DNA of 9,930 bases from Gammaproteobacteria bacterium (lineage in GTDB: Bacteria; Pseudomonadota; Gammaproteobacteria; PS1; Pseudothioglobaceae), in NCBI GenBank assembly GCA_024280535.1, contig JAJRPY010000172.1:1-9930 (forward strand). Reading direction: 5' to 3'. Of the stretch, positions 1 through 7,152 are shown one piece after another. Under the pieces are notes generated by a model. It was not told the DNA's origin. It ran no database searches and was given only the letters and a program-made list of their open reading frames with translations. Every line of letters begins with the position of its first letter. Position 1 is the stretch's first letter. A program made the translations under genes and the position numbers.

Positions 1-743
1 TAAATATCCAAATCATATTCAAGCTTAAAACGCGACTCCTCCCAAGCAAAAGACCGTTTAAGCGCCGCCATGGCAAATTGCGTTTTATTAATATTATGCG
101 GCTCAACATAAATTTTAAGTGCCACTTCCCTACCAAAAGAGGTGGTATAACTATCCTCCAACAACGCAAAATCTCCCGCAACCAAGGCAAATAAATAACA
201 CGGCTTAGGGGTTGGATCATGCCAAGTAACCCCAAAATCTGAATCCTGCATCAAATTGCCATTACTCAATAACACGGGATATTTATTTTTATCCGCCTTG
301 ATATGCGTGGTAAACACGCTCAACACATCAGGTCTGTCTAAATAATACGTAATCTGCCTAAATCCATGCGCCTCACACTGCGTGCAAAAATTGCCACTTG
401 ATTGGTACAAGCCATTTAAACTGGTGTTATTCTCTGGATGAATGCGATTAACAATATCCAACCTAAATTCATCCGGCAGATTATGCAGATGCAATTCCTC
501 ATCAGTGCATTGATAATCAGGTTTGTTGCCATCCAATAAAATTGAAATCAATTCAAGCTCAACGCCATTTAAAACCAAACTGTTCTGATTGGACGGCTGC
601 TTTGAATTTTTATAAAAATGAATGGTACTACTAACCATGGTTTCATCATCGCGCAAATCAAACGTAAGTTCGGTGCTACGAATTAGATAGGTGCTTGGTT
701 GATAATCTTTTCTGTAAATAGGTTGTGGGGCTACAATGCTAAT
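1..743 (-). CDS. pepN: Aminopeptidase N (M1 family), N-terminal part, cut by the window edge
   Basis: This is the N-terminal third of aminopeptidase N, a cytoplasmic zinc metallopeptidase that removes N-terminal residues from peptides. About 247 codons are visible and the gene runs off the left edge. The translation follows E. coli PepN closely: YRKDYQPSTYLI near the start, then GLYQSSGNFCTQCEAHGFR (the Glu of QCEA, about residue 124, matches the Glu that binds the substrate amino terminus), ITYYLDRPDV, KYPVLLSNGN, PKPCYLFALVAGDF and GREVALKIYV. The GAMEN and HEXXH motifs would lie outside the window. The frame is open back to a stop at 767-765, yet contains no ATG, GTG, TTG or CTG before the conserved N-terminus. 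The first in-frame ATG (about residue 36) would cut into conserved sequence. I place the start at an ATT (743-741), 7 nt after AGGAG (755-751), so it overlaps uppP by 13 nt. The identity is secure; the exact start is inferred. Confidence 0.93.
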   Translation of the reverse strand, partial: MSIVAPQPIYRKDYQPSTYLIRSTELTFDLRDDETMVSSTIHFYKNSKQPSNQNSLVLNGVELELISILLDGNKPDYQCTDEELHLHNLPDEFRLDIVNRIHPENNTSLNGLYQSSGNFCTQCEAHGFRQITYYLDRPDVLSVFTTHIKADKNKYPVLLSNGNLMQDSDFGVTWHDPTPKPCYLFALVAGDFALLEDSYTTSFGREVALKIYVEPHNINKTQFAMAALKRSFAWEESRFKLEYDLDI

Positions 744-1525
744 AATACTGCTCCTAGGATAATTCTATAAACAACAAATGGCATCAAACCCACACTGTCT
801 AATAATTTAATAAAAAAAACAACCGTCATATAAGAGCTAACCGCTGCCAGCACAAATCCCAACATCAACATAGGCCAATCAACTACTTGCGGCTGCTGAT
901 ATAAGGTTAATATCATCAACATAGCCGATAGCGCAATCACCGGAATTGACAACAAAAAAGCAAATTGAATTGACATTTTTCTGCTCAATCCAATTAACAA
1001 ACCCGCACTAATGGTAATACCCGATCTTGAGGTGCCAGGAATGAGTGCCAAGGCCTGCATTACCCCTATAAAACCAACATCAGCCCAGTTTAAAGTCTCT
1101 CTGGGTTGGTTATTTCTGGCATTTATCCAACTGGAAAAACCCAATAACAGCCCAAAAACCAATGTTGCATAAGCGATAATTTCAGTTGAGCGCAAATTAA
1201 CCGCAATATAATCTTTAAACAACAACCCTGCCAAACCCACAGGAATTGTACCCAATAAAACCCCCCAAGCTAATGTTGACTGCCCAATAGTTTGCAGTTT
1301 AAGCACTGAATAAAAAAAATCACTAGCCAAACTATTAAGAATAGCTCGATAATAAAATACAATCGCGCTCAAAGTCCCCATATGCACAACCACATCAAAA
1401 GACAAGCCCTGATCTGGCCAATCGGTTAATTTAGGCACTAAAATCAAGTGCGCTGAAGATGAAATTGGCAAAAATTCACTTAGTCCCTGAATGAGTGATA
1501 ATACAATTGTTTGAATGAAATCCAT
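731..1525 (-). CDS. uppP: Undecaprenyl-diphosphatase (UppP/BacA family)
   Basis: This integral inner-membrane enzyme dephosphorylates undecaprenyl diphosphate to the monophosphate, recycling the lipid carrier used for peptidoglycan and other surface polymers. Overproduction of the family gives bacitracin resistance. The 264-residue length is typical. Family signatures are present: QGLSEFLPISSSAHL at residues 13-27 (acidic E17, S22-S24, H26) and PGTSRSGITIS at 163-173 (R168). Much of the rest is hydrophobic, in several membrane segments. E. coli BacA has a Glu at the position of Q13; many family members have Gln there, so this is a subfamily trait rather than a defect. The ATG at 1525-1523 gives the expected short N-terminus, although I see no clear Shine-Dalgarno sequence. 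It lies 10 nt after midA and its last codons overlap the likely pepN start, so it is probably co-transcribed and perhaps translationally coupled with both. Confidence 0.95.
   Translation of the reverse strand: MDFIQTIVLSLIQGLSEFLPISSSAHLILVPKLTDWPDQGLSFDVVVHMGTLSAIVFYYRAILNSLASDFFYSVLKLQTIGQSTLAWGVLLGTIPVGLAGLLFKDYIAVNLRSTEIIAYATLVFGLLLGFSSWINARNNQPRETLNWADVGFIGVMQALALIPGTSRSGITISAGLLIGLSRKMSIQFAFLLSIPVIALSAMLMILTLYQQPQVVDWPMLMLGFVLAAVSSYMTVVFFIKLLDSVGLMPFVVYRIILGAVLLAL
751..755 (-). promoter_or_regulatory. Probable Shine-Dalgarno site of pepN
   Basis: The minus strand reads AGGAG here, inside the last codons of uppP. It is the only strong ribosome-binding sequence near the start of the pepN frame. 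In-frame ATT codons lie 4, 7 and 13 nt downstream (746-744, 743-741, 737-735). The 7-nt spacing to 743-741 is the most usual. Its position favours initiation here rather than at the internal ATG about 100 nt further on. Confidence 0.5.
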
Positions 1526-1535
1526 AATAATATTG

Positions 1536-2630
1536 TTACAACTTGTAACTTAACTCTTGTTCTTTAAATCCGATTAATTTTACCTCTGTTTTTTTGCTCA
1601 AAGCCAACACTTTAAAACTTTCACCCATGGCACTAGGTAGTACCAATTGCTTGATTTGCTGAGCCAGACTAATACGCTTATCAGCATCCACTTCGTCAAG
1701 TAAATATTCATCAATTCCCAAAGCAATTAAAAACAATGCCTGAGTAGCATAACCGGCAATTTTAAAACCTGAATCTGTTGCCTGATCAGCAATATCAGAA
1801 AAATTAACCGAGGTAGTAATATCTTGCTTGCCAATATTAACAAAAGGATTGTCACTTGCCTGATGCTGATAATAACAACGCAAAGTACCCTCAACACGCT
1901 GCGGATGAAAATATTCACTTCTCTGCATACCATAATCAATCAGCAAAACCAGCGCACTATCCAGCGCACCATACAATGAATTAACCCAAGCCATAGCCTG
2001 CGGATTAAGTTCAGTGGTGTAGCCTTCACCCATTAACGGCGGGCAGTTTGGGGTAGTTTGCTGATTAAGCACCTCTTTAACCTGCCAATCAAATGACGCT
2101 TGACGCATACCACCCCCCAACTCATAAAAAGCATTGTCTTGTTGAATAATACGCTTAGCAGGCATAGCGTCTAGTACCTCATTGGCAATCACAACCCCAT
2201 TAAAAGCTTGTGGCAACTGATCAAGCCAAACAACGCGCGGCAACAATTCTGGCAATGCTTTAGCAATGGTTTGTTGCTGCCTATGTCGCAATTCAGCACT
2301 TAATTCTAAAATATAATAATGCCTTGGCAAGCAATCTAATCGACCCAATTCAAATAAAATCTGAGCAGCAAGTACGCCACTCCCTGCACCAAATTCTAAC
2401 AAATCATCTGTTTTTTTTAATACCTGAGCGCATTGCCTAGCCAAGCAAAATCCAAATAAATCTGAAGTTTCAGGCGCAGTCACAAAATCCCCGCGCTGGC
2501 CAAATTTTTCCGCACCTGATCGATAATAGCCTAATTTTGGATAATACAAGGCCAATTGCATAAATTCATCAAACCCTATCGGCGCTTGATTTTGTATAAT
2601 AGTGTTTTTAATTACTTCGTCAAGATTCAT
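1536..2630 (-). CDS. midA: MidA/NDUFAF7-type SAM-dependent methyltransferase
   Basis: This is a COG1565 (DUF185) class I methyltransferase of 364 residues from the ATG at 2630; a GTG two codons upstream (2636) is also possible. The family hallmark runs from YYPKLGYY (residues 29-36) through GQRGDFVTAPETSDLFG (44-60). The SAM-binding glycine loop is LLEFGAGSGVLA (77-88), and NEVLDAMP (150-157) is the second family motif. In mitochondria the homologue NDUFAF7 dimethylates an arginine of complex I subunit NDUFS2. The bacterial substrate is not established, so a role in complex I assembly is only an analogy. It appears to be the first gene of a midA-uppP-pepN unit and is divergent from the SDR gene with 16 bp between the two ATGs. 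No Shine-Dalgarno sequence is visible. A TATAAA at 2647-2642 on the minus strand could be its -10 box, which would give a very short leader. Confidence 0.9.
   Translation of the reverse strand: MNLDEVIKNTIIQNQAPIGFDEFMQLALYYPKLGYYRSGAEKFGQRGDFVTAPETSDLFGFCLARQCAQVLKKTDDLLEFGAGSGVLAAQILFELGRLDCLPRHYYILELSAELRHRQQQTIAKALPELLPRVVWLDQLPQAFNGVVIANEVLDAMPAKRIIQQDNAFYELGGGMRQASFDWQVKEVLNQQTTPNCPPLMGEGYTTELNPQAMAWVNSLYGALDSALVLLIDYGMQRSEYFHPQRVEGTLRCYYQHQASDNPFVNIGKQDITTSVNFSDIADQATDSGFKIAGYATQALFLIALGIDEYLLDEVDADKRISLAQQIKQLVLPSAMGESFKVLALSKKTEVKLIGFKEQELSYKL
2595..2600 (+). promoter_or_regulatory. Candidate -10 box for the SDR gene
   Basis: A perfect TATAAT lies inside the 5' end of midA, about 47 bp before the SDR start. 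Transcription from it would begin near 2607 and give a leader of about 40 nt. I see no good -35 hexamer at 16-18 bp spacing, so the call rests on the -10 alone. The gap between the two divergent genes is too short to hold a promoter, so the SDR promoter must lie inside midA. Confidence 0.3.
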
Positions 2631-2646
2631 TAGCACACTATTTTAT

Positions 2647-3366
2647 ATGAAAACAGCATTAGTCACAGGCGGTGCACACCGCATTGGTCAACAAATTTGT
2701 CGCACCCTACATCAGGCCGGATTTAATCTAATTATCCACTACAAAACCTCAATAGTAGCCGCACAAGCCCTAGCAGATGAGCTCAACCTTATTAGAGCCA
2801 ATTCTAGCAGCATTATTCAAGCAGATATGTCACAAGTTACATCCATTCAGCCATTATGCCAATCTATCAAGCAACTGGATATTTTGGTGAACAACGCATC
2901 GGTTTTTTACCCAACACCCATAGATACTATTAACATCACTGATTATCAAAACATCCTAAACACCAACTTAACTGGCCCATTTTTTTTATCAACAACACTT
3001 AGCCAACAACTGAGTCATTCCCAAGGCTGCATCATCAATATTGTGGATATTCACGGCGATAGACCACTACGCCACCATTCCATCTACAGTATTTCCAAAG
3101 CAGCCATTGCCATGATGACCAAAACCTTAGCCAAGGAGTTTGCACCCAATATTCGGGTTAATGGCGTCTCACCCGGCTCTATTTTATGGCCAGAAAATCA
3201 GGCCGAATTAACCCCGCAACAGCAACAATCCATGCTAGACAAAATAGCCCTAAACAAACAAGGTTCTGCCAGCGACATTGCCAACACAGTTTTATTTTTA
3301 GCCCAATCAAATTACATTACTGGACAAATTATTGCCGTTGATGGTGGCAGAAGTTTAAATCAATAA
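2647..3366 (+). CDS. Pteridine reductase-type short-chain dehydrogenase (PTR1/FolM-like)
   Basis: This NAD(P)H-dependent SDR of 239 residues has the features of pteridine reductases. The cofactor loop is TGGAHRIG (residues 7-14), with Arg where most SDRs have Gly (the TGxxxRxG variant). NNAS lies at 82-85. The active site has Asp in VDIHGDRP (D134) where classical SDRs have Ser, followed by Y147 and K151 of YSISK, then RVNGVSPGSILWPE (170-183). This matches Leishmania PTR1 and bacterial FolM (dihydromonapterin reductase). It probably reduces a dihydropterin or dihydrofolate in the cytoplasm; which one cannot be told from sequence. I chose the ATG at 2647 because MKTALVTGG is the standard SDR opening. 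A GTG at 2602 would add 15 residues encoded antisense to midA with no family similarity. No Shine-Dalgarno sequence is visible. It stands alone on this strand, with the rne leader 3' of it. Confidence 0.85.
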   Translation: MKTALVTGGAHRIGQQICRTLHQAGFNLIIHYKTSIVAAQALADELNLIRANSSSIIQADMSQVTSIQPLCQSIKQLDILVNNASVFYPTPIDTINITDYQNILNTNLTGPFFLSTTLSQQLSHSQGCIINIVDIHGDRPLRHHSIYSISKAAIAMMTKTLAKEFAPNIRVNGVSPGSILWPENQAELTPQQQQSMLDKIALNKQGSASDIANTVLFLAQSNYITGQIIAVDGGRSLNQ

Positions 3367-3401
3367 AATTAAGTTTTAAGCACTATTTAAAAAAGTATCT
3401 G

Positions 3402-3410
3402 TGTTAAAAT
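3402..3410 (+). promoter_or_regulatory. Candidate extended -10 promoter of rne
   Basis: TGTTAAAAT fits an extended -10 (TG, one base, then TAAAAT, one mismatch to TATAAT). No -35 of quality is visible at the usual spacing, which an extended -10 can tolerate. Transcription would start near 3417, giving rne a leader of roughly 280 nt. E. coli rne also has a long leader (361 nt). Confidence 0.35.
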
Positions 3411-3634
3411 AATAAAGCATGATATTTATTTTTATCAGCCAAAAGAATTTACCACCACTTACGTGCTAAGAAAAAAACCACGGAAGTTAATTAACATATT
3501 GGGCTTATTGTTGCCACATAATAAAATAATTCACGATCTTTTGCCCCACAGCAATTAGATCTGAAAAGGGTTTTAACCCTTATAAAGAAAGGTTTTTTAT
3601 CATTTATGATGAACACAAATCACACTTTAATACC

Positions 3635-3658
3635 CAATCAGCACTTGAGTGTTGATTG
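3635..3658 (+). promoter_or_regulatory. Strong leader hairpin upstream of rne
   Basis: Bases 3635-3644 pair with 3649-3658 to form a 10-bp stem with one G-U pair (G3641 with T3652), closed by the tetraloop TTGA (3645-3648). It is the longest perfect stem in the leader and ends about 40 nt before the rne ATG. It has no T run after it, so it is not a terminator. It is a candidate for the sensing hairpin of RNase E autoregulation. Confidence 0.5.
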
Positions 3659-3673
3659 TCTATGTGCACACAT

Positions 3674-3695
3674 AAGTCCGCCACAAAAAGGACTT
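3674..3695 (+). promoter_or_regulatory. Hairpin sequestering the rne Shine-Dalgarno site
   Basis: AAGTCC (3674-3679) is complementary to GGACTT (3690-3695) across a 10-nt loop. The right arm contains GGA of the ribosome binding site AAGGA (3688-3692), which sits 7 nt before the rne ATG. Folding would hide half of the site from the ribosome. The pairing is seen directly; a regulatory effect is inferred. Confidence 0.5.
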
Positions 3696-3699
3696 AACC

Positions 3700-5700
3700 A
3701 TGAATCATATCTTAATCAATGCCATTCACAAAGAGGAAATCAGAGTAGGCATTGTCAGAAACAAAAAACTCACTGACCTTAACATTGAGACCAGTCTCAA
3801 CAAAAAAACCAAGGGCAATATTTATCTCGGAAAAATCTCGCGCGTTGAGCCTTCATTAGAAGCCGCATTTATCGATTACGGCAAAGAAAGACAAGGCTTT
3901 CTTCCTTTTAAAGAGGTTGCCGAGTCATTCCACAATATCGACACAGAAACAACCTCAAAACTCACCATCTCTGACGTATTAAAAGAAGGTCAAGAGATTA
4001 TTGTACAAGTTGAAAAAGAAGAGCGTGGCAACAAAGGCGCCGCCTTAAGCACCTACATCAATTTAGCCGGTGCCTATATGATTTTAACGCCGAACAATGC
4101 AAAAAGCCACGGCATCTCTCGCCAAATAACGTCCACTGATAGACACTCCTTAAAAGAAATTATTGGCAAAATAATAATGCCGGAAAACTCAGGCTTAATC
4201 ATTCGCACCGCCGGCAGTGGCAAAAGCCTAGAAGAGTTACAATGGGAGGTTGACTACCTATCCGACTTATGGGCATCCATCAACACCGCCGCAGAAAAAC
4301 GCCCAGCACCGTTCTTAATTTATCAAGAAAGTGATATTATTATTCGCACCTTGCGCGACTACCTGCGCGCTGATACCGACAGTGTTATTATTGACGAGCT
4401 AGAAGCCTTCCAAAACGCCAAAGAATTTGTTAGTTTTGTCTTGCCACAATACCTAGACCGTATTAAATTTTTTGATGTATCCGAACATTCATTATTCAAC
4501 CATATAGGGGTTGAAAACCAAGTACAAAGCGTGTTCAAGCGTGAAGTAACCTTGTGCACAGGTGCCACCATTGTATTTGACCCAACAGAGGCGCTAACCG
4601 CAGTAGATATCAACTCCGCACGCGCCACCAAAGGCTCCGATATTGAAGAAACCGCCTATCATACCAACATCGAAGCCGCCAAAGAAATTGCCATACAATT
4701 ACAACTTCGTGATATTGGCGGCTTGGTGGTGATTGATTTTATCGATATGGCCAGCGAAGAACATCGAAAAGCCGTTGAAAAAGCCATGGAATCTGCCACT
4801 CAAACAGATCGAGCACGCATCCAAATTGGTCATATTTCTAAATTCGGCCTATTAGAAATGTCCAGACAACGACTAATGAGTTCTGTCTCAGAATCGGTTG
4901 AAAAATCTTGTTCAGCCTGTCACGGCAGAGGCACCACACCAACCATACCAAGCTTGGCACTCAACATTCTCAGACAACTTGAAGACGGCTGCAATGCCAG
5001 CAACCAAACCTCCAAAATTGCCATCCAATCAAGTGTCGAGGTAATTACCTACATTCTGAATGAAAAACGACAGGATGTGACCAAACTGGAGCTCAAGCAC
5101 GGCATTAAAATCACCCTACTACCTAACCCGTACATGCAATTCCCTAACTTTAGCATTAGCAAACAAAAGGGCGATAAAAAGTCACAACACAAAAGCTATC
5201 AGGGTATTTCCAAGCCACAACACACCTTGGCAGAAAACGGGCTAATGGATGAATCTGAAATTCCAGCCATTAGTATGAACCGCCCGCAAACTCGTGTACC
5301 CGAGGCGATTAAACCTAAATTATCATTATTTTCCCGCATTAAAGCCGCTTTATTTTCCAAGAAAAAAACAAGCAATAAGAAAAGGGCTAATAACAACAAT
5401 CGCAATAAAAATCGCAACAGAAACCGCAGTAGAGACAAGCAAAACAACTCAAATCAACCGCAAAGAAAACGACAAAATCCTAACCAAAAGAATGCTAACA
5501 AACAAACACGAGGTAACAAACAGCAAAACAATCCTAACCAAAAAAGAAACAACACGGCCAAGCGACCTGAACAAAAAAAACCAGCAGAAAAGCCTACACC
5601 TCAGCCAAACGCACAGCAGGTGAATACAAAGCCAGCAGCTAATACCAGCCAAACTGAACCCTCTACACAAACAAAGTCAGCCACCAAGCCAGCAGAATAA
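3700..5700 (+). CDS. rne: Ribonuclease E, short form
   Basis: This is the endoribonuclease that starts mRNA decay and processes rRNA and tRNA. It has 666 residues against 1061 in E. coli. The N-terminal S1/5'-sensor part is clear (NIYLGKISRVEPSLEAAFIDYG, about 41-62), as is KEERGNKGAALSTYI (about 106-120). Catalytic D303 (AVDINSARATKG) and D346 (VVIDFIDM), and zinc-link C404 and C407 (CSACHGRGT), fall at exactly the E. coli positions. After the small domain, residues 541-553 (LSLFSRIKAALFS) resemble the amphipathic membrane-targeting helix of E. coli RNase E. Residues 554-666 form a low-complexity tail rich in Lys, Arg, Asn and Gln, probably disordered and RNA-binding. I cannot recognise enolase, RhlB or PNPase sites, so a full degradosome is uncertain. 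RNase G is unlikely given the tail and helix. The start has AAGGA 7 nt upstream. aroE follows after 3 bp. Confidence 0.95.
   Translation: MNHILINAIHKEEIRVGIVRNKKLTDLNIETSLNKKTKGNIYLGKISRVEPSLEAAFIDYGKERQGFLPFKEVAESFHNIDTETTSKLTISDVLKEGQEIIVQVEKEERGNKGAALSTYINLAGAYMILTPNNAKSHGISRQITSTDRHSLKEIIGKIIMPENSGLIIRTAGSGKSLEELQWEVDYLSDLWASINTAAEKRPAPFLIYQESDIIIRTLRDYLRADTDSVIIDELEAFQNAKEFVSFVLPQYLDRIKFFDVSEHSLFNHIGVENQVQSVFKREVTLCTGATIVFDPTEALTAVDINSARATKGSDIEETAYHTNIEAAKEIAIQLQLRDIGGLVVIDFIDMASEEHRKAVEKAMESATQTDRARIQIGHISKFGLLEMSRQRLMSSVSESVEKSCSACHGRGTTPTIPSLALNILRQLEDGCNASNQTSKIAIQSSVEVITYILNEKRQDVTKLELKHGIKITLLPNPYMQFPNFSISKQKGDKKSQHKSYQGISKPQHTLAENGLMDESEIPAISMNRPQTRVPEAIKPKLSLFSRIKAALFSKKKTSNKKRANNNNRNKNRNRNRSRDKQNNSNQPQRKRQNPNQKNANKQTRGNKQQNNPNQKRNNTAKRPEQKKPAEKPTPQPNAQQVNTKPAANTSQTEPSTQTKSATKPAE
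5476..5543 (+). repeat. In-frame direct repeat within the RNase E tail
   Basis: The 14-mer AATCCTAACCAAAA occurs at 5476-5489 and again at 5530-5543, a period of 54 bp or exactly 18 codons. Both copies encode NPNQ followed by Lys, the second as part of NPNQKRNN. It looks like a short duplication or slippage product in the basic, Asn/Gln-rich tail. Its main value is as a sign of fast tail evolution. Confidence 0.6.
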
Positions 5701-5703
5701 TTT

Positions 5704-6507
5704 ATGTATAAATTTGCCGTTTTGGGTCACCCGATTAAGCACAGTTTATCGCCCGATATTCATGCTCAATTTGCACGTCAGTTTGATATTCAAATTGATT
5801 ATGACAAAATACTCGCACCTATTGACAGCTTTGCTCAATCTGCCCAGGCATTTATTGACCAAGGTGCCGACGGCTTTAACGTCACCGTACCCTTCAAACT
5901 GGATGCCTTTAATTTTGCAACCGAGCTAACATTGAATGCAAAAACCGCCGGAGCAGTCAATACCATTAAAATTACCAATAATCAATATCTTGGCGAAAAT
6001 ACTGATGGCACTGGCCTTGTGAATGACTTAATCAATAATCTTAACATTACTCTAACAGACAAAGTTATTTTAATTTTAGGTGCAGGGGGTGCCACGCAAG
6101 GACTATTGCTACCTCTTCTTAACCAGCATCCCAAACGCATCATGATTGCCAATCGCACCGCAAGCAAAGCTGAAAAATTACACCATGATTTTTCCGCCTA
6201 CGGCAATACCTGCGGTTTTGGGCTGGATAAAATCAAACACACTCCCGTTGATATTATTATCAATGCCACCAGCGCCTCGCTAGACGGAAAAATGCCCGAT
6301 ATTGCCAATGGATGTGCGGATAATGCCATTTGCTACGACCTTATGTACGGCCAACAAACCCCTTTTATGGATTGGGCAAAAAACAATAACGCCTCTCTAA
6401 TCGTTGATGGATTAGGCATGCTGGTTGAGCAAGCCGCCTGTAGTTTTGAATTTTGGACAGGTAACAAACCCAAAACGCAAGCAATTATCAAAGCCTTAAG
6501 GCGCTAA
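5704..6507 (+). CDS. aroE: Shikimate dehydrogenase
   Basis: AroE reduces 3-dehydroshikimate to shikimate with NADPH in the cytoplasm, the fourth step of chorismate and aromatic amino acid synthesis. The 267-residue length is normal. The shikimate-binding motif SLSP (residues 14-17), NVTVPFK (59-65) with catalytic K65, AGAVNTI (82-88) and ENTDG (98-102) with catalytic D101 are all present. The NADP-binding loop is GAGGATQ with downstream NRT for the phosphate. INATSA and [11 protein letters not shown] complete the fold. These features fit AroE better than the YdiB or quinate types. The ATG follows the rne stop by 3 bp with only a weak Shine-Dalgarno sequence, so it is probably co-transcribed and perhaps coupled with rne. 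Its last 12 bp overlap the end of convergent pdxH, so no separate terminator fits between them. Confidence 0.95.
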   Translation: MYKFAVLGHPIKHSLSPDIHAQFARQFDIQIDYDKILAPIDSFAQSAQAFIDQGADGFNVTVPFKLDAFNFATELTLNAKTAGAVNTIKITNNQYLGENTDGTGLVNDLINNLNITLTDKVILILGAGGATQGLLLPLLNQHPKRIMIANRTASKAEKLHHDFSAYGNTCGFGLDKIKHTPVDIIINATSASLDGKMPDIANGCADNAICYDLMYGQQTPFMDWAKNNNASLIVDGLGMLVEQAACSFEFWTGNKPKTQAIIKALRR

Positions 6508-7134
6508 ACGCTCAATCGCCCAAACTTGCCCTTGTTTGGTATCAACAAACCTATCGTGCAGGCGATTTTCTCGCCCCTGCCAAAATTCAATTGTTTGAGG
6601 AACCACACGATACCCACCCCAAAAATCTGGCAATGGCACCTTACCTTGCTTGAATTTATGCTTGATTGAGTCAAATTGCATTAACAAAGCCTGTCTTGAA
6701 GAAATGGCGCTTGACTGATTAGATGCCCAAGCGCCCAGCTGAGAATCTTTAGGTCGTGAAGAAAAATACTTAATCGATTCAAGCGTTGAGATTTTTTCCA
6801 CCGTGCCCGAAATTTTAACCTGCCTTTCTAAATCCAACCAAGCAAACAGCAAGGCCGCCTTTGGATTTTGCTTAATTTGTTGAGATTTCTTAGAATGATA
6901 ATTGGTAAAAAAAACAAACCCCTGCTCATCAAACATTTTTAACAACACTGTTCTAATACTCACTTCATCATCATTACTGGTGGCCAAACTCATCGCATTA
7001 GGCAAGGTTAAATCGGCATCACTGGCCTGCTGAATCCAGTGCTCAAATTGGGTAAATGGATTATCATTCATCTGCGCACGAGACAAGCCCTGACTGGTAA
7101 ATTCGCGACGCAATGTGGTTAAATCAATCGTCAT
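6496..7134 (-). CDS. pdxH: Pyridoxamine/pyridoxine 5'-phosphate oxidase
   Basis: PdxH is an FMN-dependent cytoplasmic oxidase that makes pyridoxal 5'-phosphate from PNP or PMP using oxygen. It has 212 residues, close to E. coli (218), and aligns with it end to end with an offset of 6. Substrate-phosphate residues K66, Y123, R127 and S131 and active-site R191 and H193 ([12 protein letters not shown]) are all kept. FMN contacts are seen in RTVLLK (61-66), SKK (81-83) and ERQ (103-105). The C-terminus ends in the family-typical ERLAP. The ATG at 7134 lies 18 nt after the hydroxylase gene, with CGGGG a few bases upstream as a plausible ribosome binding site. It is probably the second gene of a two-gene unit. 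Its stop codon is inside the last codons of convergent aroE. Confidence 0.96.
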   Translation of the reverse strand: MTIDLTTLRREFTSQGLSRAQMNDNPFTQFEHWIQQASDADLTLPNAMSLATSNDDEVSIRTVLLKMFDEQGFVFFTNYHSKKSQQIKQNPKAALLFAWLDLERQVKISGTVEKISTLESIKYFSSRPKDSQLGAWASNQSSAISSRQALLMQFDSIKHKFKQGKVPLPDFWGGYRVVPQTIEFWQGRENRLHDRFVDTKQGQVWAIERLAP

Positions 7135-7152
7135 TTTATACCCCGACTGCGA

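Larger units (their letters stand above)
3367..3699 (+). promoter_or_regulatory. Non-coding rne upstream region and structured leader
   Basis: This 333-bp stretch contains no convincing gene on either strand. Its first 40 bp hold the putative promoter. The second half is rich in inverted repeats: GGG-TTTTAA-CCC at 3568-3579, extended by A-T pairs to 3566-3581; an A/T stem 3582-3589 with 3593-3600; ATCAT/ATGAT at 3599-3610; a 10-bp hairpin at 3635-3658; a small TATGT/ACATA hairpin at 3661-3674; and an SD-covering hairpin at 3674-3695. In E. coli, RNase E limits its own synthesis by cleaving its mRNA through leader hairpins (the rne5 element). The position and structure here suggest an equivalent, but I cannot show homology to rne5 by eye. 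The AACC at 3575-3578 could instead pair with GGTT at 3591-3594 ahead of a T run, an alternative fold. Confidence 0.55.

Noticed and set aside
1465..1490. Gln in place of the first acidic residue of the UppP active-site motif as an inactivating change
   Set aside because: The QGxxEFLP form is common in functional members of the family, and E17, the serines and R168 remain.
1535..1549. Palindrome GTTACAA-C-TTGTAAC at the end of midA as an operator or terminator
   Set aside because: It falls on the midA SYKL codons and stop, has a one-base centre and no T run, and there is no need for a terminator inside this tight operon.
2602..2646. GTG start 15 codons upstream for the SDR
   Set aside because: The added residues are antisense to midA and have no SDR similarity; MKTALVTGG at 2647 is the usual family start.
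2668..2684. Hairpin in the SDR gene around GCGGTG/CACCGC
   Set aside because: It encodes the cofactor loop GGAHR; the symmetry is explained by codon choice in a conserved motif.
3606..3776. A 56-codon reading frame in the rne leader that overlaps the rne start
   Set aside because: It has poor ribosome-binding context, no recognisable protein features, and lies over hairpins and rne coding sequence. It is probably a chance frame.
4359..4631. Minus-strand frame inside rne
   Set aside because: It is antisense to the highly conserved catalytic domain, so it is a shadow frame.
5294..5623. A 109-codon frame on the plus strand inside the rne tail
   Set aside because: It is an out-of-frame shadow of the low-complexity Asn/Lys-rich coding region, with no independent features.
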